A stretch of DNA of 17,078 nucleotides from CAXMST01 sp963700785 (GTDB taxonomy: Bacteria > Actinomycetota > Thermoleophilia > Solirubrobacterales > 70-9): contig CAVOYZ010000028.1 of NCBI GenBank assembly GCA_963700785.1, forward strand, positions 1 through 17,078, written 5' to 3'. Positions 1 through 6,727 of the stretch are shown one piece after another. Every line of letters begins with the position of its first letter. Within the stretch, counting starts at the first letter, position 1. The position numbers and the translations under genes are program-made. The notes under the pieces are model-generated. The model did not search any database. It saw only the letters and a list, made by a program, of their open reading frames with translations, and was not told the origin of the DNA.

Positions 1-180
1 CCGCTCGATCTCGACGTCGATCACGGTCGCGAACCCGTAGTCGCCCTTGTCGACCAGGGCCCTGATGTGCGAGCGACCGCGGACCATCGCCGCCGCAGCG
101 ATGTCGACCGCTTGCTCGGCCGCGAACATCGCCGGTGAGAGCTCGCCGAGCCCGTTCGGACTCGCCCCGGCGCTAGCCAC
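1..180 (-). CDS. Inositol-monophosphatase-family protein, N-terminal fragment (probable)
   Basis: The reverse strand reads open from a GTG at 180 to the left edge, giving about 60 residues; the gene is cut by the window and its C-terminus is missing. Residues about 40-60 read DKGDYGFATVIDVEIER. This resembles the N-terminal metal-site approach of the inositol monophosphatase/CysQ superfamily (K-G-D, then a T-x-x-D-x-x-x-E-like stretch). The preceding helix, rich in Ala and Glu, also fits. These enzymes are Mg2+-dependent, Li+-sensitive phosphatases of inositol phosphates, PAP or fructose bisphosphate. The catalytic DP(I/L)DGT motif would lie outside the window, so the substrate cannot be named. 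An ATG at 129 is an alternative start; neither has a clear Shine-Dalgarno. It diverges from the ABC ATPase gene across about 165 bp. The family call is moderate confidence only. Confidence 0.5.
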   Translation of the reverse strand, partial: MASAGASPNGLGELSPAMFAAEQAVDIAAAAMVRGRSHIRALVDKGDYGFATVIDVEIER

Positions 181-333
181 GGTCGCTGTCAAGTCGGTGG
201 CGGGACGTGGCCGTCGTGGCGGATAGCAAGACAGCGGTTCTGAGCGTCGTCACGGTCACGAGAGTATTCCGCGTGCACGGCGGTGGCAACGCCTTTGACC
301 CGAAGCCGCCAAGCGGCGAAAGCTGATCGAAGG

Positions 334-339
334 TAGAAA
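334..339 (+). promoter_or_regulatory. Possible -10 box (TAGAAA) for a leaderless ABC ATPase mRNA
   Basis: TAGAAA lies 6 nt before the GTG at 346. It has the same geometry as the better boxes before the P450 and SDR genes in this window. The last base is A rather than the usual T, and no clear -35 is visible. A weak GAAGG (329-333) 12 nt before the start is the only Shine-Dalgarno candidate. Confidence 0.3.
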
Positions 340-345
340 CCCCCC

Positions 346-1080
346 GTGGTCCGACCCGCTGATCCGAACGGCGCCGAGCTCATCGTCGAGCACGTCAGCC
401 GCACCTACGAGGGCGGAGCGAAGGTGCTCGACGACGTCTCGTTCCGGCTCGCCCCGGGTGAGCTGGGCCTGCTCACTGGGAGATCCGGTGCGGGTAAGTC
501 GACACTCCTGAATCTGATCGCAGCCCTAGACGAGCCGGATGCGGGTCGCATCGAAGTCGACGGCATGCCGCTCTCCGAGCTCCCCGACAGGCCGCGCTAC
601 CGGCGCGAGGTCGTCGGCTTCATCTTCCAGCTTCATCACCTGATCGCCGCGATGACCGCGGCAGAGAACGTGCAGATTCCGCTCCTGCCGACCGGAGTGC
701 CCCAACACGAGCGGGCGGATCGCGCCCGCGAGGCGCTGGCCGAGGTGGGGATGGTTGAGCGCGGAGATCACCTCCCCGCTCAGCTTTCGGGTGGCGAGCG
801 GCAGCGGGTCGCGGTTGCGCGGGCGCTGATCAATGGACCCCGCCTGCTGCTCGCGGACGAGCCAACTGCGAGTCTCGACGAGCAGTCCGCCGTGGAGCTC
901 CTCGACCTGCTCGGCGAGCTGAGCGCCGTTCACGGCCGCACGGTTCTGCTCGTCAGCCACGACCCGGCCGCGCCGGCCCGGGCCACTCGCCTACTGGAAC
1001 TGCGTGACGGTCGCCTCGAAGTCGACGAGCCGGCGGCGGCCGGGCTCAGCCAAGCGCCGCCGCGGGCTGCAGGCGGGTGA
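346..1080 (+). CDS. ABC transporter ATP-binding protein, MacB/LolD type
   Basis: This 244-residue cytoplasmic ATPase would power a membrane permease of the MacB/LolCDE/FtsX-linked class. These systems do not import solutes; they act mechanically on lipids, lipoproteins, peptides or envelope enzymes. Visible motifs are Walker A GRSGAGKS (45-52), Q-loop Gln95, signature LSGGE (147-151), Walker B LLLADEP (Asp171, Glu172) and the H-loop His205. All catalytic residues are intact and the length is normal. The start is GTG, supported by a nearby TAG box rather than by a good ribosome site. The likely permease partner is the next gene, but it lies on the opposite strand. The last 11 codons (a low-complexity Ala/Pro/Gly tail) overlap that gene's 3' end by 35 bp, so the pair cannot be an ordinary operon. 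The family is certain; the substrate is unknown. Confidence 0.93.
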   Translation: MVRPADPNGAELIVEHVSRTYEGGAKVLDDVSFRLAPGELGLLTGRSGAGKSTLLNLIAALDEPDAGRIEVDGMPLSELPDRPRYRREVVGFIFQLHHLIAAMTAAENVQIPLLPTGVPQHERADRAREALAEVGMVERGDHLPAQLSGGERQRVAVARALINGPRLLLADEPTASLDEQSAVELLDLLGELSAVHGRTVLLVSHDPAAPARATRLLELRDGRLEVDEPAAAGLSQAPPRAAGG

Positions 1081-2143
1081 CTCGCCAGGCCGGGTAGAGG
1101 CTGCCGAGCACCCCGGTGCTCAAGGCCACACCGAGCGCCAGGGCGAGCCCGCCGGCGCTCACCGTTGGGTCGACCAGCGCCGACACCCCGAGCAGCCGGG
1201 GCGCGAACTCCGCCGCCAAGAGGCCCAGGGGCAGGCCCAGCGAGGCGCCGAGCAGCCCCAGCACCACGGCCTGGCCGATCACCAGCCTGATGATCTGCCA
1301 GGCGGGCCAGCCGACGGCGACCAGCAGCGCGAACTCGGTCTGACGCTCGAGGACCGTCATCAGGGTCGTGTTCATGACCATGATCGCGCCGAGCAGCAGT
1401 GCGAGCGCCGTGAGGACCACGGTCGCCTTATCGACCAGCAGGGCGTTGGTGTCGAGCCGCTTGACCTGCCCGGGATCGCTGATCGCCACGGTCCCGGGGA
1501 AAGCCTGCTCCAGGCGTTCGGCTACGTCATCGGACGCGGAGCCCGGCGCGACCGAGACCGCGATCGTCGTCGCATCCGTGCCTGAGCCGACAATGCCCTG
1601 GGCAGACTCGAGGGGCAGCGCCGCCCCCTGGTCCTCGAACGGCAGGCCGCTGCTGTACACGCCGACGATCCGGAACTCTCCGCTCCCCACCCGCAGCGTA
1701 TCTCCCGCAGCCAGGCCGAGATCGTCAGCGGCGCCATCGCCCAACACCACCTCGTCGTCGGCGCGTGGCGGGCCGCCACTGATGAAGACGAGGCGGCTCA
1801 TCACGAAGCTCTCGGGATCGACGCCGAACATCAGGAACGTGCTCTCGTCTGGGAGCTGCTCGGTGAGTACGAGGATCGGGGCGGCGTCCTCTACACCCGG
1901 CTCATCGCGTGCTGAGTCGGCGAGCGACTGGGGTAGACGAGAGGCTGCCAGGTCGCCGCGACCGGACTGAAACAGCCCGAACTCCGCCCCGCCGAGCTCA
2001 GCCAGGCCCGCCGCGCTGCGCTCGATCGCCGCTCCGAGCGCAAACAGCGCGACAACGGCTGCAACGCCGACCGCGATGCCGGTCGCCGCGAGCATCGTCC
2101 GCAGCCGCCTGCGGGCGAGGTCTATCCGGATCAGTCGAAGCAC
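1046..2143 (-). CDS. ABC transporter permease, FtsX/MacB type
   Basis: A 365-residue permease with the MacB/FtsX layout: an N-terminal cytoplasmic stretch, TM1 (about 16-38), a large extracytoplasmic MacB-PCD-like domain (about 41-235), then three C-terminal membrane segments (about 241-262, 285-310, 328-350). It ends in LYPAWRVTRLQPAAAL, the family's typical C-terminus. I chose the GTG at 2143 because it gives the usual start (VLRLIRIDLARRR...) and has AGGGA 4 nt upstream; the frame is open to a GTG at 2218 with a poorer context. A TACGGT (2194-2189) could be a -10 box for the shorter form. The obvious partner is the ATPase at 346-1080, which is convergent and overlaps the 3' end. No second ATPase is in the window. 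Substrate unknown; export or envelope lipid and lipoprotein handling is inferred from the family. Confidence 0.88.
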   Translation of the reverse strand: MLRLIRIDLARRRLRTMLAATGIAVGVAAVVALFALGAAIERSAAGLAELGGAEFGLFQSGRGDLAASRLPQSLADSARDEPGVEDAAPILVLTEQLPDESTFLMFGVDPESFVMSRLVFISGGPPRADDEVVLGDGAADDLGLAAGDTLRVGSGEFRIVGVYSSGLPFEDQGAALPLESAQGIVGSGTDATTIAVSVAPGSASDDVAERLEQAFPGTVAISDPGQVKRLDTNALLVDKATVVLTALALLLGAIMVMNTTLMTVLERQTEFALLVAVGWPAWQIIRLVIGQAVVLGLLGASLGLPLGLLAAEFAPRLLGVSALVDPTVSAGGLALALGVALSTGVLGSLYPAWRVTRLQPAAALG

Positions 2144-2300
2144 CGCATCCCTGCTCTTCTCGTTCCTCTTTGGCGCCGTTCGGAGGGCACCGTAGGGCAA
2201 CCGCGGCCAGGAAGTCACGATCGGGAGGTGGACCCCTCGTTGGCGCTGACTGCCTGCCGTCCGTCAAAGGCCAGCCGGAACGTCGCCGGGGGAGCGCTGC

Positions 2301-2306
2301 TAGCTT
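2301..2306 (+). promoter_or_regulatory. Probable -10 box (TAGCTT) before the squalene-synthase-like gene
   Basis: TAGCTT is followed by 7 nt and a GTG at 2314. The surrounding sequence CTAGCTTGAGCCGGGTG closely resembles CTAGCCTGGACCCATG before the P450 gene. This suggests a transcript starting at or next to the GTG. The box sits in the 170-bp divergent region 2144-2313 shared with the permease gene. Confidence 0.45.
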
Positions 2307-2313
2307 GAGCCGG

Positions 2314-3471
2314 GTGAGGAGTACGCCACTGCCCAGACTCGGGACGATGCCACTGATGCGCGGCCTGCTGGTCAATCGGCGCAAGCCGGACCTCGGGGCC
2401 CTGGCCCGCGAGACCGATCCCGAGCGGTTCGTCTGGCGCGTTCTCCCGCACGCCGCGCGTAGCTTTGCGGCAAGCATCGTCGTGCTCCCGACCGAGGATG
2501 CACGGGCCGCGGCCGTCGCCTACCTCTACTGCCGGATGCTCGACACCTACGAGGACCTGATCCCAAACCCGGCCGAGAGCATCGCCGAGCTGCGGCGCTT
2601 CGCCGCCCGCCTCGACTCCGCCTCGCCGGCTGCTCCCTCGCCGATCCCCGCCGATCTGGCCCGGGACGAGCGCGATCGCGTCTATCTCCTGTTGATCGCC
2701 CGCTGCGGCCACGTCGACGCGGTCTTCAAGACGCTCAGCCCCGAGGTCCAGGAGCAGATCCGCGAGCTGATCCGGGAGATGGCCGCGGGCATGATCTGGT
2801 CGCGGGACCTGTTCGCGCGCCAGGGCGGCGTCCTGCTCGACGAGCAGCAACTCGCGCGCTACTGCCGGCACGTGATCGGCCACCCGGCGGTGTTCACGCT
2901 GAAGCTGCTCAGCAGGCGCGAGCTGACCGAGCCGGCCCGCGAGGACGCGTTCTTGGTCAGCGAGATGATCCAGCTGGCCAACGTCAGCCGCGACATCGAG
3001 CGAGACCTGGCCCGCGGTGTCGCCTACCACCCGGCGCTCGAGCCCTATCTGGGGAGCGTCGCCGGCCGTCCCGAGCCACAGGTCGCGGTGCGACAGGTGC
3101 GCGAGGACTACCTGGCGATGGCCCTCTCCCGGGCGCCGGCCTACCGCCGGCTCTTCGGCCGGCTCGAGCTCGGGCAGGCGGCGTCGGTGCGGACCGCGGC
3201 GGTGCTGATGCTGCTGTTCACCGACCTTCACTACCGCTCGTGCGCCACCCGGACCGGCAACCCGAGCTGGCCCGGCCCGCGGGGACGCTTTCAGGTCGTG
3301 ATCGGCGCCCTCCCCGCCCTGGTCTCGACCCGCTGGGCAGGCCACACGCTGCGACGGGTTGAAAACGACTTCACGACCGCCGCGCGGAGGCTGGCCGGGG
3401 GCCGCGAGGCCCGGATCCAGTCGATGCCGGCCGCGAGCCCTCGGCAGGCCGATCCCGCGGCCGCCCGCTAG
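2314..3471 (+). CDS. Squalene/phytoene-synthase-family enzyme, squalene-synthase-like
   Basis: The family joins two prenyl diphosphates head to head (FPP to squalene, or GGPP to phytoene). From the GTG start, a 385-residue protein has two aspartate motifs that bind Mg2+-diphosphate: DTYED (77-81) and NVSRDIERD (223-231). The first matches the DTxED form of squalene synthases rather than the DDxxD form common in phytoene synthases. Two departures are visible: Leu82 follows where squalene synthases usually have another Asp, and the YCxxVAGxVG-like segment reads YCRHVIGHPAVF (183-194). Product identity is therefore open. An ATG at 2347 (374 residues) is the alternative start; neither has a good Shine-Dalgarno, and the -10 spacing favours 2314. 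A C-terminal tail of about 25 residues is Ala/Arg/Pro-rich. It heads a seven-gene plus-strand block; no cyclase or desaturase is in the window. Confidence 0.85.
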   Translation: MRSTPLPRLGTMPLMRGLLVNRRKPDLGALARETDPERFVWRVLPHAARSFAASIVVLPTEDARAAAVAYLYCRMLDTYEDLIPNPAESIAELRRFAARLDSASPAAPSPIPADLARDERDRVYLLLIARCGHVDAVFKTLSPEVQEQIRELIREMAAGMIWSRDLFARQGGVLLDEQQLARYCRHVIGHPAVFTLKLLSRRELTEPAREDAFLVSEMIQLANVSRDIERDLARGVAYHPALEPYLGSVAGRPEPQVAVRQVREDYLAMALSRAPAYRRLFGRLELGQAASVRTAAVLMLLFTDLHYRSCATRTGNPSWPGPRGRFQVVIGALPALVSTRWAGHTLRRVENDFTTAARRLAGGREARIQSMPAASPRQADPAAAR

Positions 3472-3473
3472 CC

Positions 3474-3510
3474 CCGGGCCGAACTCCAGGTCGGGGTGTA
3501 GTCGGCCCGG
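3474..3510 (+). repeat. Inverted repeat/RNA hairpin in front of the membrane-protein gene
   Basis: CCGGGCCGA (3474-3482) and TCGGCCCGG (3502-3510) are perfect 9-base reverse complements around a 19-nt loop. The element fills most of the 45-bp gap after the squalene-synthase-like gene. It ends 6 nt before the ATG at 3517, where no Shine-Dalgarno is visible. It could be an attenuator or terminator (there is no U tract), a translation-control hairpin, or a protein operator. Confidence 0.5.
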
Positions 3511-3516
3511 TTCGCA

Positions 3517-4239
3517 ATGATCCCCGCCGTGAGCTCGCTCCCCGCACTCGCCAGCCTCTCCTCCACCTACGAGACGGTGATCGTCGACGAGGGCAACCAG
3601 CCGGCGCTGTTCATGCTGATCGCCTTCGGGGCGACCTTCGGCCTGACCCGGTTCATCACCCACTCGATCCGCTCCGGCCGCTACAGCTGGCTCGGCAACG
3701 TCGAGGCAGGCGACACCCACATCCACCACCTGGTCTGGGGCATCGCGCTGCTTTTGATCGCCGGCCTGCTGGCGGTCGCGATTGAGGCGCCGCTCGAGGT
3801 GACCGCGATCACCTTCGGGATCGGCGCGGCGCTGACCCTCGACGAGTTCGCTCTGTGGCTGCACCTCGACGACGTCTACTGGTCGGAGCAGGGCCGGCAG
3901 TCGATCGACGCGGTGATCGTCTTCGCGATCATCACCGGCTTCATGGTGATCGGCGTCTACCCGGTCTCGATCGGCACCGAGGGTGGCATCGGCGACGTGA
4001 TCGAGATCATCATCATGCAGGCGATCGGGCTCAGCTTCGTCCTCGTCTGCATGCTCAAGGGCAAGCTCATGTGGGGGGTCTTCGGGGTCTATGTGTGGCC
4101 GGTCGGCTTGGCCGGCGCGATCCGTCTCGCCAGGCCCGACTCGTGGTGGGCACGCAAGCGCTACGACGCGACCAAGCTCGCGCGCTCGCACGAGCGCTAC
4201 GACGCCGAGGCCGAGGTCCACAAGCCAAAGCTCGCTTGA
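3517..4239 (+). CDS. Conserved integral membrane protein with HxHH and LDEFALWLHLDDVYW motifs
   Basis: I recognise this as a conserved actinobacterial membrane-protein type but know no function for it. It has 240 residues with hydrophobic segments at about 30-48, 72-90, 94-108, 132-150 and 161-202 (possibly two), and a charged C-terminal tail (206-240). Polar residues unusual for a membrane core are conspicuous: GDTHIHH (65-71; His68, His70, His71) and LDEFALWLHLDDVYW (108-122; Asp109, Glu110, His116, Asp118, Asp119). Together they could form a metal or catalytic site at the membrane face; that is inference. The ATG is chosen because it opens just before the first hydrophobic stretch. The 3' end overlaps the GluQRS start by 4 bp (TTGA), implying translational coupling. 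The gene is 45 bp downstream of a squalene-synthase-like gene, so a role with prenyl lipids is possible but unproven. Confidence 0.85.
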   Translation: MIPAVSSLPALASLSSTYETVIVDEGNQPALFMLIAFGATFGLTRFITHSIRSGRYSWLGNVEAGDTHIHHLVWGIALLLIAGLLAVAIEAPLEVTAITFGIGAALTLDEFALWLHLDDVYWSEQGRQSIDAVIVFAIITGFMVIGVYPVSIGTEGGIGDVIEIIIMQAIGLSFVLVCMLKGKLMWGVFGVYVWPVGLAGAIRLARPDSWWARKRYDATKLARSHERYDAEAEVHKPKLA

Positions 4240-5159
4240 ACCGCGACGGCAGATACGCGCCGAGCCCGAGCGGCGACCTGCACCTCGGCAACCTGCGGAC
4301 GGCGCTCCTAGCCTGGCTCTTCGCCCGCTCGCAGGACTCGCGCTTCGTGGTCCGGATCGACGATCTCGATCCCGATCGATCCGACCCCCGGATCGCCGAT
4401 CGGCAGCTCGCCGACCTGAGGGCACTCGGCCTCGAGTGGGACGAGGCGGAGCGGCCGCTGCGACAGAGCGAGCGCGGCGGCGCATACTCGGCGGCGCTCG
4501 AGCTGCTGGCCGCCGCCGGCCTGATCTACGAGTGCTTCTGCAGCCGCCGCGAGATCCGCGAGGCACCGTCGGCGCCCCACGGCGAGCTGCCGGAGGGCGC
4601 CTATCCGGGGACCTGCCGGACGCTGAGCTCGGCCGAGCGGCAGCGCCGCCACCGCGCCGGGCATCCGGCCGCGCTCCGGGTCCGTGCCGAGGCCGCCGAG
4701 GTCGGCTTCGCGGACCGGCTGCGCGGCGCCTGCAGCGGCGTCGTCGACGACTTCGTCGTCCGCCGCAAGGACGGCGCCCACGGCTACCTGCTCGCGGTGG
4801 TCGTCGACGACGCGGCCCAGGGGATCGGCGAGGTCGTTCGCGGTGCCGATCTGCTCGGCTCCTCGCCGCGGCAGATCTGGCTCGCCGAGGCGCTGGGGTT
4901 GCCGGCGATCGAGTCCTGGGCGCACGTGCCGCTGGTGCTCGGGCCCGACGGCAGGCGCCTCGCAAAGCGCCACGGCGCCGTCAGCCTCACCGACCGGCGG
5001 GCGCTCGGCGAGACGCCCAGCGAGGTGCTCGGCCTGCTCGCATCGTCGCTCGGGCTCTGCGATCCGGGTGACCGCCCGAGCCCGCGTGACCTGCTGGCCG
5101 ACTTCGAGCCGGATTCGCTGCCGACCGCCGAGGCCTCCCTGGCGATCTCCTGGGAGTAG
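4236..5159 (+). CDS. gluQ: Glutamyl-Q tRNA(Asp) synthetase (GluQRS)
   Basis: GluQRS activates glutamate and attaches it to queuosine at position 34 of tRNA(Asp); it is a GluRS paralogue lacking the anticodon-binding domain. The 307-residue length fits, against about 470-500 for GltX. Visible are the HIGH-equivalent HLGN (16-19) after APSPSGDL, the YadB-type zinc motif Cys100-x-Cys102...Tyr123-x3-Cys127, a VVVDDAAQGIGEVVRG segment (188-203) and the KMSKS-equivalent LAKRHGA (242-248). The start is TTG at 4236, overlapping the previous gene's TGA as TTGA; no ATG or GTG lies between it and the HLGN motif. There is no strong Shine-Dalgarno, so it probably relies on coupling to the upstream gene. 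The stop codon TAG (5157-5159) is also the first half of a possible -10 box for the next gene. Truncated GltX paralogue is the only realistic alternative. Confidence 0.93.
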   Translation: MNRDGRYAPSPSGDLHLGNLRTALLAWLFARSQDSRFVVRIDDLDPDRSDPRIADRQLADLRALGLEWDEAERPLRQSERGGAYSAALELLAAAGLIYECFCSRREIREAPSAPHGELPEGAYPGTCRTLSSAERQRRHRAGHPAALRVRAEAAEVGFADRLRGACSGVVDDFVVRRKDGAHGYLLAVVVDDAAQGIGEVVRGADLLGSSPRQIWLAEALGLPAIESWAHVPLVLGPDGRRLAKRHGAVSLTDRRALGETPSEVLGLLASSLGLCDPGDRPSPRDLLADFEPDSLPTAEASLAISWE

Positions 5160-5162
5160 GGT
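5157..5162 (+). promoter_or_regulatory. Possible -10 box (TAGGGT) overlapping the gluQ stop codon
   Basis: TAGGGT lies in the 30-bp gap before the flavin monooxygenase and uses the gluQ TAG stop as its first three bases. Transcription would begin near 5169, leaving a leader of about 20 nt that carries the strong ribosome site GAGGAGG (5175-5181, 8 nt before the ATG at 5190). Confidence 0.3.
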
Positions 5163-5189
5163 CCAAGGGGAACCGAGGAGGCGAGCGAG

Positions 5190-6662
5190 ATGGGCGGCAA
5201 CGGCAGAGCACGACGGATCACGGTCGGGATCGTCGGCGCCGGCTTCGGCGGGCTCGGGATCGGGATCCGGCTCAAGCAGGCGGGCATCTACGACTTCACG
5301 ATCTTCGAGCGGGGCGACTCGGTCGGCGGGGTCTGGCGGGCCAACACCTACCCCGGCGCGGCCTGCGACGTGCCCTCGCACCTGTACTCGTTCTCGTTCG
5401 CGCCCGGTCACCGCTGGACCCGCCGCTACGCGCCCCAGCACGAGATCCTCGACTACCTGAACGAGGTTGCCGACGACTTCGGCCTCCGCTCCCACCTGCA
5501 GCTCGAGACGGCGGTCGAGCGGGCGAGCTTCGATCCCGAGAACGGAACCTGGACGGTCGAGACCGCCGCCGGTGAGCGGCACCGATTCGACGCGCTGGTC
5601 ACGGCCTGCGGCCAGCTGACCAACCCGGCGACCCCGCGGATCGAGGGCGCCGAGGACTTCGAGGGCCACATCTTCCACTCCGCCGAATGGGATCACGACC
5701 ACGACCTCGAGGGCCGCCGGGTCGCGGTGATCGGCACCGGCGCCAGCACGATCCAGTTCGCACCGGAGATCGCCAAGCAGGTGGGCCGACTGGACATCTA
5801 CCAGCGCTCGGCCCCCTGGATCCTGCCGAAGGCCGACCGCGGCTACGCACCCTGGGAGCGCTCGCTGATGCGCCGCCTGCCAAGCCGCGTGGCCCTGTCC
5901 CGGGCCGGGATGTTCGGGTTCTTCGAGCTCGCCACCTACGGCTTCACCGGCACCGACTGGCTGATGAACCCGTTCGCCCGGGTCGCGAACCGCTACCGCG
6001 AGAAGGAGCTCGCCGACCCCGAGCTCCGCGCGAAGGCGACCCCCGACTACGAGATGGGCTGCAAGCGGGTGCTGTTCACCAGCGACTGGTACTCGACGCT
6101 GACCCGTGACAACGTCGAGCTGATCGGAGGCGATATCGAGCGGATCACGGCGAACGGCGTGGTCGGATCCGACGGCGTCGAGCGCGAGGCGGACACGATC
6201 ATCTGGGGGACCGGGTTCAAGTCGCACGACTTCATCGCCCCGATGGAGATCCACGGGCTCGACGGCTACGAGCTGAACGAGGTCTGGCGCCAGCGCCCGG
6301 AGGCCTACCTCGGGACGGCCGTGGCGGGGTTCCCGAACCTCTACGTGATGTACGGACCGAACACCAACCACGGCTCGGGATCGGTCCCCTACACGCTCGA
6401 GTGCCAGTACAACTTTGCGATCGACGGGATCAAGAAGCTGCGCGACGGCGCCCGCTACGTCGAGCTGAAGCCGGAGGCGCAGATGCGCTGGCGCGAGGAG
6501 ATCGCGCGGCGAAGCGAGCCGACCCGCTGGCTGAGCGGGGGCTGCACGAGCTGGTATGTGAACGACGAGGGGGTCAACACCAACAACTGGGTCGGCCCCT
6601 GGCTCGAGTTCAGGCGCCGGACGCGGGAGATCGACCCGGTCGACTTCGAGGTCGTCGCCTGA
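5190..6662 (+). CDS. Flavin-containing monooxygenase, Baeyer-Villiger type
   Basis: A 490-residue FAD- and NADPH-dependent oxygenase of class B. Enzymes with this signature insert one oxygen atom into ketones (giving esters or lactones) or oxidise N/S atoms. Visible are the FAD Rossmann motif GAGFGG (16-21), the Baeyer-Villiger fingerprint FEGHIFHSAEWD (157-168; F-x-G-x3-H-x3-W-D), and the NADPH Rossmann motif VIGTGAS (180-186). The segment NTYPGAACDVPSHLYSFSF (52-70) is also typical. The length is normal and no key residue is missing. The ATG has a strong GAGGAGG 8 nt upstream. The gene lies between gluQ and the WS/DGAT gene, on the same strand with short gaps. A ketone, terpenoid or steroid substrate is plausible from the lipid-like context but cannot be assigned. 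Such genes are numerous in lipid-degrading actinobacteria. Confidence 0.92.
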   Translation: MGGNGRARRITVGIVGAGFGGLGIGIRLKQAGIYDFTIFERGDSVGGVWRANTYPGAACDVPSHLYSFSFAPGHRWTRRYAPQHEILDYLNEVADDFGLRSHLQLETAVERASFDPENGTWTVETAAGERHRFDALVTACGQLTNPATPRIEGAEDFEGHIFHSAEWDHDHDLEGRRVAVIGTGASTIQFAPEIAKQVGRLDIYQRSAPWILPKADRGYAPWERSLMRRLPSRVALSRAGMFGFFELATYGFTGTDWLMNPFARVANRYREKELADPELRAKATPDYEMGCKRVLFTSDWYSTLTRDNVELIGGDIERITANGVVGSDGVEREADTIIWGTGFKSHDFIAPMEIHGLDGYELNEVWRQRPEAYLGTAVAGFPNLYVMYGPNTNHGSGSVPYTLECQYNFAIDGIKKLRDGARYVELKPEAQMRWREEIARRSEPTRWLSGGCTSWYVNDEGVNTNNWVGPWLEFRRRTREIDPVDFEVVA

Positions 6663-6694
6663 CCGCAGCGAGGTCCGATCAGGCGGCGAGCCCC

Positions 6695-6720
6695 TATGCT
6701 GAGAGTCGACTTGAGGAGGG
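6695..6720 (+). promoter_or_regulatory. Possible -10 box (TATGCT) and strong ribosome site deciding a CTG start
   Basis: TATGCT (6695-6700) is a candidate -10 box in the 65-bp gap before the WS/DGAT gene. GAGGAGGG (6713-6720) is a strong Shine-Dalgarno placed 7 nt before CTG at 6728. No ATG, GTG or TTG in the acyltransferase frame lies between this site and the ATG at 6788. A short frame ATG 6696 to TGA 6731 (11 codons) overlaps the CTG. Confidence 0.55.
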
Positions 6721-6727
6721 CTGTCAC

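Noticed and set aside
187..192. TTGACA on the minus strand just before the GTG at 180
   Set aside because: It matches a -35 consensus, but no -10 box lies at 16-18 nt; the only TAG box is 11 nt away, too close.
189..404. 71-codon minus-strand open frame covering the first intergenic region
   Set aside because: It overlaps the ABC ATPase start, has no ribosome site and no family resemblance, and the inositol-phosphatase-like frame uses a different phase.
2215..4965. 916-codon minus-strand open frame opposite the squalene-synthase-like, membrane-protein and gluQ genes
   Set aside because: It spans three well-supported genes on the other strand, and its translation is Arg/Ala/Asp-rich low complexity with no motif; a product of GC-rich third positions.
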